33,109 nucleotides of DNA, from contig CACMXJ010000010.1 in NCBI GenBank assembly GCA_902617625.1, positions 1-33,109 on the forward strand, read 5' to 3'. Below the pieces are notes generated by a model. The model saw only the letters and a list, made by a program, of their open reading frames with translations. It had not been told where the DNA came from and searched no databases. Below are positions 28,819 to 33,109 of the stretch, in pieces. The stretch's first letter is position 1. The number at the start of each line of letters is the position of its first letter. The stretch is from an uncultured Pelagibacteraceae bacterium. Lineage in GTDB: Bacteria; Pseudomonadota; Alphaproteobacteria; Pelagibacterales; Pelagibacteraceae. The position numbers and the translations under genes are program-made.

Positions 28819-29799
28819 TTATTTGCCTATATTTCTGAGTATTTTAAGTATTTTTTCAAGTTCATTTGGTAAAATTGAGTTAAAAATCATATGCTTATTT
28901 TTTTTTGGATGTATAAAGCCCAGCGTTTTAGCATGCAGAAATTGCCTCTTTAATTTCATTAGAATTTTTTCTAATGATGGATCTATATCTTTAAGTTTTT
29001 TAAACTTTTTTCTGTATTTATCATCACCAACTATGCTGTTACCTAAATAATTCATATGAACTCTTATTTGATGAGTTCGACCTGTTTCTAATTTACACTC
29101 TAACAAACTAAAAGTTGGAATATTTTTATTTTCAAAAATTTCTAAAGTTTTATAATTTGTAATTGCTTTTTTTCCTTTACTGTAACTAACCTCCATCATT
29201 TGCCTATTTTTTGAACTTCTTGTAATAAAGGTTTCTATTTTACCCTTGGATGGTCTAATCTTGCCCCAGATTAATAATTGATAAGTTCTTTGGATTGTGT
29301 GTTTGTTGAACTGATTAGATAGGTGTTCGTGAGTTTGATTATTTTTTGCAATAACAATTAATCCAGATGTATTTTTATCAATTCTATGTACTATTCCAGG
29401 TCTTAGTTCACCTCCAATATTAGAGAAAGAATTTGTACTGTAATTCATAAGTGCATTTACGATTGTATTATCAAAATTACCTGCACCAGGATGCATTACT
29501 ATTCCAGAGGGTTTGTTTAAAACAATCAAATCTTTATCCTCAAATACGATATCTAAATTGAACTCATAAGGTTTTAAGGAAGCTTTTTTTGGTTCAGGAA
29601 TGACTAATTTAATTTCATCATTAAAAAAAATTTTTTTTGATGGATCAGTTATTACCTTGTTATTTATTCTTAACTTATTATCTTGAATAAGATTTTTGAT
29701 TTTCGTTCGACTGATAATATTTTGTCTCTTTTTAATAAAAATATCAACACGGAGTTCATTTTCGGCCTTATCAACTGTCAAATTTATTTTTTTTTCCAT
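28819..29799 (-). CDS. rluD: 23S rRNA pseudouridine synthase RluD family
   Basis: This 326-residue protein has an N-terminal S4 RNA-binding domain (LRVDIFIKKRQNIISRTKIK) and a pseudouridine synthase domain with FEDKDLIVLNKPSGIVMHPG, the catalytic aspartate D141 in HRIDKNTSGLIVIAKN, and LETGRTHQIRVHMNYLG. It modifies uridines in 23S rRNA (helix 69 for RluD proper). Its start lies 23 bases from the divergent tRNA-Arg gene, so promoters for both must be crowded into coding DNA or this short gap. Orthology to RluD rather than RluC is supported by the neighbouring rpoH. Confidence 0.94.
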   Translation of the reverse strand: MEKKINLTVDKAENELRVDIFIKKRQNIISRTKIKNLIQDNKLRINNKVITDPSKKIFFNDEIKLVIPEPKKASLKPYEFNLDIVFEDKDLIVLNKPSGIVMHPGAGNFDNTIVNALMNYSTNSFSNIGGELRPGIVHRIDKNTSGLIVIAKNNQTHEHLSNQFNKHTIQRTYQLLIWGKIRPSKGKIETFITRSSKNRQMMEVSYSKGKKAITNYKTLEIFENKNIPTFSLLECKLETGRTHQIRVHMNYLGNSIVGDDKYRKKFKKLKDIDPSLEKILMKLKRQFLHAKTLGFIHPKKNKHMIFNSILPNELEKILKILRNIGK

Positions 29800-29822
29800 A
29801 AAATGATATATTAATATGATAT

Positions 29823-29899
29823 GCGCTTGTAGCTCAACTGGATAGAGCGCCTGACTTCGGATCAGGAGGTTCTGGGTTCGACTCCTAGCAGGCGCACCA
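29823..29899 (+). tRNA. tRNA-Arg (anticodon TCG), CCA encoded
   Basis: The sequence GCGCTTGTAGCTCAACTGGA begins a full cloverleaf of 77 bases with an encoded CCA at 29897-29899. The acceptor stem GCGCTTG pairs with CAGGCGC (one T-G wobble). The anticodon loop CTTCGGA places TCG at positions 34-36, and the T arm contains GGTTCGACTCC. It reads CGA and, by wobble, other CGN arginine codons. It stands alone between the divergent rluD and the convergent ABC permease gene, whose stop is 1 base away. Confidence 0.97.
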
Positions 29900-29900
29900 A

Positions 29901-30692
29901 TTATTCACCCATATTTATTAACGTCCCTTTTATTCTCGCTCTTAAAAAAGATAGATAAAACAGTCCTATTCCAAAAATTAAATAAACTAAATTTAATAAA
30001 TAAGCTTGTTTTATATTTTCGTAATCTACAAGACCATTTATTAAAATATTTCTTGTTTCATCAAAAATGTAAACTAATGGTAAGCCTTTTGCAATTACCT
30101 GGAAAAATTCAGGAAGGATTTCTATTGGATAGTAGATACATCCTAATGGAGCAAGTAAAAATAATGATGACCAAGCTATATTTTCAAAGGATGGTCCGTA
30201 TCTCATTAAACCTGAGCTTACAAATAAACCCAGTGTAATCCCAAATATGTATAAACTTAAAAATAATATAAAGAGAGGAAAACCTAACTTTAAAATTGAA
30301 ACTCCAAACAATGGAGAAGTTAAAATAATTGCGGGTACCAGACCGATTAATGTCCTTATCAAAGCAGTAAAAATTAAAGATATAATTATTTCTTTGAGCT
30401 TCAATGGAGCAATAAATAAATTCGTAAAATTTCTACTCCAGATTTCCTCTAAAAAAAGCATATTAAAACTTATGCTAGATCTAAAAAGAATGTCGTAAAG
30501 AATTGCACATGTAAGAATTATTCCAAGTGTATTATTGTAATAATCACTATAAATTGAAAAAAATTTAGAAATAAATCCCCAAAGAATAATTTGTATTGTT
30601 GGCCAATAAATTAAATCCAAAACTCTTGGTAAAGAACTTTTGATGAGATAAAAATGTCTCAAAAAAAGTCCGTACATTTTATTTAGATTCAT
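29901..30692 (-). CDS. ABC-2 type transporter permease
   Basis: This 263-residue integral membrane protein has about six hydrophobic helices and the ABC-2 permease layout, with IYWPTIQIILWGFISKFF early and a final helix pair (LAPLGCIYYPIEILPEFFQ, then LLNLVYLIFGIGLFYLSFL). Its start overlaps the ATPase gene by 4 bases, so the two form one exporter. ABC-2 systems export polysaccharides, drugs or lipids, and the substrate cannot be read from the sequence. The nearest generic class is NodJ/DrrB-like. There is no substrate-binding protein, consistent with export. Confidence 0.86.
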   Translation of the reverse strand: MNLNKMYGLFLRHFYLIKSSLPRVLDLIYWPTIQIILWGFISKFFSIYSDYYNNTLGIILTCAILYDILFRSSISFNMLFLEEIWSRNFTNLFIAPLKLKEIIISLIFTALIRTLIGLVPAIILTSPLFGVSILKLGFPLFILFLSLYIFGITLGLFVSSGLMRYGPSFENIAWSSLFLLAPLGCIYYPIEILPEFFQVIAKGLPLVYIFDETRNILINGLVDYENIKQAYLLNLVYLIFGIGLFYLSFLRARIKGTLINMGE

Positions 30693-31417
30693 ATTAAATC
30701 TCTTGTAAGTTTTAAAAAAACTTCCTCCATATTTCTTCTTCCATGTTTTTTAATTAATTCGCCAGGAGTTCCTTGATCAATAATAGATCCTTTATTCATC
30801 ATTAGAACTGAAGAACATAATCTCTCAACTTCTGCCATGTTATGTGAAGCAAGCAGAATTGAAGTTTTTTTTTCTTTTTGATATTCCTCTAAAAAACTTC
30901 TAACAAAATCTCCTGTTTCAGGATCTAAAGATGCAGTTGGTTCATCAAGAAGAAGAACTGTCGGATCATTAATTATAGATTTAGCTAGACTGACCCTATT
31001 TTTTTGACCAGAGGAAAGTTCTCCTGTTATTTTATTAATAAATTCATTAAGCCTTAATTTTTCACAAATATAATCAATTTTAATCCCAAGTTCTTTAACA
31101 TCATAAAGTCTTCCATAAACTTCAAGATTTTGCTTTACAGTTAATTTTTTTGGTAGTTCAATATATGGTGAAATAAAATTTAATTCGTTTAATAATTCAA
31201 CTCTCTGTTTTTCAATTTCAATACCATTTATAAGAACCTTCCCTTTAGTAGGTTTTAGTAAACCAAGAATCATGCCTATTGTTGTAGTTTTACCACATCC
31301 GTTAGGTCCAAGAATTCCAATAATTTCATTTTCGTTCACTTTAAAAGAAATATTTCGAACAGCTTCTTTTGTGTCATAAGTTTTTGATAAATCAATTATT
31401 TCAAGAGGAATAGTCAT
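30689..31417 (-). CDS. ABC transporter ATP-binding protein
   Basis: This 242-residue ATPase has Walker A GPNGCGKTTT (about 37-46), the signature LSSGQKNRVSLAKS, Walker B VLLLDEPTASLDP and the switch histidine in LLASHNMAEVERL. It resembles the NodI/DrrA/CcmA class that pairs with ABC-2 permeases, and the permease follows with a 4-base overlap. Its start shares 1 base with the end of tsaC. It powers export across the inner membrane; substrate unknown. All catalytic motifs are intact. Confidence 0.93.
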   Translation of the reverse strand: MTIPLEIIDLSKTYDTKEAVRNISFKVNENEIIGILGPNGCGKTTTIGMILGLLKPTKGKVLINGIEIEKQRVELLNELNFISPYIELPKKLTVKQNLEVYGRLYDVKELGIKIDYICEKLRLNEFINKITGELSSGQKNRVSLAKSIINDPTVLLLDEPTASLDPETGDFVRSFLEEYQKEKKTSILLASHNMAEVERLCSSVLMMNKGSIIDQGTPGELIKKHGRRNMEEVFLKLTRDLI

Positions 31418-32349
31418 TAAAATTTTGAAGCCCTTAATAATCTATCGTTAATAGTTTTGCCGATTCCTATATTTGGGATTTTGTCTACAGCTATAGATTT
31501 GTAATTATCTTTTTTTATCTTTCTTAAAATAGTGTAGAGATTTTTTGCAGCTTCTTTTAAATCCCCATTTTTTGATAAAAAATAATAGTTCGTTTTGTTA
31601 ATCTTATTTTTCTTAATTAATAAAAAAGCCTCATCTTTTTTTATTTTTTTAACATTAAGTCTGATTGGGATTCCAGGTGAATAATGAATTCTTAATTGTC
31701 CAGGAGCTGAAATCTTGGAAGGTTTTGTATTTATTGAAATTTTTTTCTTTAATATTTTTTGGATAGTTCCAACTTCTAAACCACCAAATCTTAAAATTTT
31801 TGGTTTTTTTCTTAGATCAATAATTGTAGACTCAACTCCAACCGAGGATCTTCCACCTTCAAGTATATACTTAATTTTTTTTCCAAAATCGTTTTTTACA
31901 TCTGAAGAAGTTACTGCACTAACTCTTGAAGATATATTTGCACTAGGTGCTGCGATAGGAAATTTCAAATATTTCAACAGAATTCTTGCTACTGGATGTT
32001 TTGGAAATCTTACAGCAAGAGTATTTTTTTTATTAGTTGCTACTTTTGAAATTTTTGATTTTTTTCTTTGATTTAAGATAAATGTTATTGGCCCAGGACA
32101 GAATCTTTTATATAATTTTAAAAAATCACCGTTTAGATCACAATCTTCTTTTAATTTTTTTAAATCATAATAATGAATAATCAGAGGGTTATTCATTGGT
32201 CTTTTTTTTAATTTAAATATTTTTTTACACGCTGTATCAGAATATGCATTCCCAGCTATTCCATAAACAGTTTCGGTTGGTATAGCAACACACTCTCTTT
32301 TATTTAAGAGATTCCTCGCTTTTTTAATATTTGCAAGATTAATTTTCAT
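31417..32349 (-). CDS. tsaC: Threonylcarbamoyl-AMP synthase (Sua5/YwlC type)
   Basis: This 310-residue protein makes threonylcarbamoyl-AMP, the precursor of t6A37 in ANN-decoding tRNAs. The N-terminal YrdC domain has AIPTETVYGIAGNAY, the substrate motif KKRPMNNPLIIHYYDL, FCPGPITFIL, AVRFPKHPVA and IAAPSANISSRVS, followed by VESTIIDLR. The C-terminal Sua5 domain (about 215-310) begins near the linker SAPGQLRIHYSPGIP and ends INDRLLRASKF. It is therefore the long Sua5 form rather than the short TsaC. It is divergent from xseB, with only 20 bases between the start codons. Confidence 0.95.
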   Translation of the reverse strand: MKINLANIKKARNLLNKRECVAIPTETVYGIAGNAYSDTACKKIFKLKKRPMNNPLIIHYYDLKKLKEDCDLNGDFLKLYKRFCPGPITFILNQRKKSKISKVATNKKNTLAVRFPKHPVARILLKYLKFPIAAPSANISSRVSAVTSSDVKNDFGKKIKYILEGGRSSVGVESTIIDLRKKPKILRFGGLEVGTIQKILKKKISINTKPSKISAPGQLRIHYSPGIPIRLNVKKIKKDEAFLLIKKNKINKTNYYFLSKNGDLKEAAKNLYTILRKIKKDNYKSIAVDKIPNIGIGKTINDRLLRASKF

Positions 32350-32369
32350 GTATTATTTGAGAGTATTAT

Positions 32370-32624
32370 ATGAAAGATAAAAATTTACCAAATGATTATA
32401 ATTCATTATCTCTTGAAGAATTAACCACTGAGGCAAATAAGATGATTGAAGAATTGGAAAATCAAAAGGATTTAGGAAACTCTTTAGAAAAGTATCAAGA
32501 TTTAATTAAACTCAATAATATAATTGAGAAAAAATTTCAAAAGAATACCAAAGAAATAAATGAGAAAACAAAAGAAAAAATATCCAAGATTAATAAAAAA
32601 AAAAATGCAAAAAAAATTAAATAA
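32370..32624 (+). CDS. xseB: Exodeoxyribonuclease VII small subunit
   Basis: This 84-residue protein has the helical XseB pattern (LSLEELTTEANKMIEELENQK, then LGNSLEKYQDLIKLNNIIEKKF) and a Lys-rich tail. XseB binds several copies to XseA to form a single-strand exonuclease; xseA is not in the window. The family call is supported by the next gene, since xseB-ispA is a widespread pair. The C-terminal end overlaps ispA by 20 bases. Confidence 0.87.
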   Translation: MKDKNLPNDYNSLSLEELTTEANKMIEELENQKDLGNSLEKYQDLIKLNNIIEKKFQKNTKEINEKTKEKISKINKKKNAKKIK

Positions 32625-33109
32625 GATTGCAAAAGATACAAATTTTTTTTTAAGAAGATTTATTGCCAAACAAAAAAAATCAAATTTAATAGTTGCAATG
32701 AAATACGGTCTTTTTTCTGGAGGAAAAAAAATAAGATCTAAAATTTTAATTGATGTTGGGTCTCTATTTAAGTTAGATTATAAAACTCTTGTCGTTATTG
32801 GTGCTGCGGTTGAATGTATTCATGCGTATTCATTAATACATGATGATTTACCATGTATGGATGATGACTCTATAAGAAGAGGCAAACCATCAGCGCATAT
32901 TAAATTTGGAGAGGCTACTGCAGTTTTAGCTGGAAATTCACTTTTAACAATGGCTTTTGAAATTTTAAGTCATAAAGACTTAAGAATTAGTGAAAAAATT
33001 AAGATTGATTTGATTAATAAAATTTCTGAAAGCTCAGGCCATCTTGGAATAGCAGGAGGTCAATATTTAGATTTAAATTATGAACGTAAGAAAATTTCTA
33101 AAAAAAAGA
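32605..33109 (+). CDS. ispA: Farnesyl/geranylgeranyl diphosphate synthase, 3' end outside window
   Basis: The frame from ATG 32605 is open to the window end (168 codons seen; the family is about 290). It has GGKKIRSKILIDVGSLF, CIHAYSLIHDDLPCMDDDSI with the first aspartate-rich motif DDLPCMDDD (80-88), RRGKPSAHIKFGEATAVLAG and SGHLGIAGGQYLDL. It condenses isopentenyl diphosphate with allylic diphosphates to make C15 or longer prenyl chains for quinones, carotenoids and undecaprenyl carriers. Product length cannot be decided from this part. It overlaps xseB by 20 bases, and no frameshift is seen in the visible part. Confidence 0.93.
   Translation, partial: MQKKLNKIAKDTNFFLRRFIAKQKKSNLIVAMKYGLFSGGKKIRSKILIDVGSLFKLDYKTLVVIGAAVECIHAYSLIHDDLPCMDDDSIRRGKPSAHIKFGEATAVLAGNSLLTMAFEILSHKDLRISEKIKIDLINKISESSGHLGIAGGQYLDLNYERKKISKKK

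Overview
The window looks like a chromosomal core segment from a SAR11-type alphaproteobacterium (Pelagibacterales). This rests on very high A+T with poly-A/poly-T runs inside genes, lysine- and asparagine-rich small proteins, gene spacing mostly between -4 and +10 bases, and alphaproteobacterial gene orders (zapA-fau, yebC-ruvC-tolQRAB-pal-cpoB-tilS-ftsH-folP-glmM, rluD-rpoH). I saw no insertion sequence, prophage, CRISPR array or toxin-antitoxin pair. The largest gene-free gaps are about 86 bases (18817-18902 and 19383-19468), so there is no gene-free stretch over 300 bases.

Layout. 1-3882 (+): 5S rRNA (5' end cut by the window edge), rpmJ, a 36-residue cytochrome oxidase subunit IV-like peptide, the three-gene transhydrogenase pntA1-pntA2-pntB, and a frameshifted transaldolase. 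3884-12096 (-): read in the direction of transcription, tkt-gap-pgk-fba-thiE-efp-suhB, then rpmE-trcR, then rpsU and initiator tRNA. 12150-14988 (+): a coiled-coil protein, zapA, fau, a YmdB-like phosphodiesterase and yebC. 14998-21446 (+): a RuvC-fold resolvase, tolQ-tolR-tolA-tolB-pal, a strong terminator, cpoB and tilS. 21489-27888 (+): ftsH, folP, glmM, thiD, purA. 27885-29799 (-): rluD-rpoH. 29823-29899 (+): tRNA-Arg. 29901-32349 (-): tsaC and a two-gene ABC exporter. 32370-33109 (+): xseB and the start of a prenyl diphosphate synthase gene that runs off the window.

Functional themes. The tkt-gap-pgk-fba block with the transaldolase forms the lower gluconeogenic/pentose-phosphate backbone. 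PntAB makes NADPH from NADH using the proton gradient, and the GAPDH has an unusual cofactor loop that may fit NADP(H). ThiE and ThiD supply the joining and HMP-kinase steps of thiamine synthesis. The Tol-Pal genes span inner membrane, periplasm and outer membrane. RpoH and FtsH are a classic regulator/protease pair, and ftsH has a close match to an alphaproteobacterial heat-shock promoter.

Main oddities. (1) Nine clear and one probable reading-frame breaks, every one fixed by removing a single A on the coding strand. Seven of them lie in 15.15-18.35 kb and hit every gene from the resolvase to tolB. Base-calling or assembly error is the likeliest cause. (2) The ruvC slot holds a MOC1/phage-like resolvase with no ruvA or ruvB beside it. 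(3) rpsU appears to start at ATT behind a perfect Shine-Dalgarno and ends 5 bases before the initiator tRNA. (4) The heat-shock-type promoter of ftsH implies a leaderless or nearly leaderless mRNA. No wholly new multi-gene system is evident.
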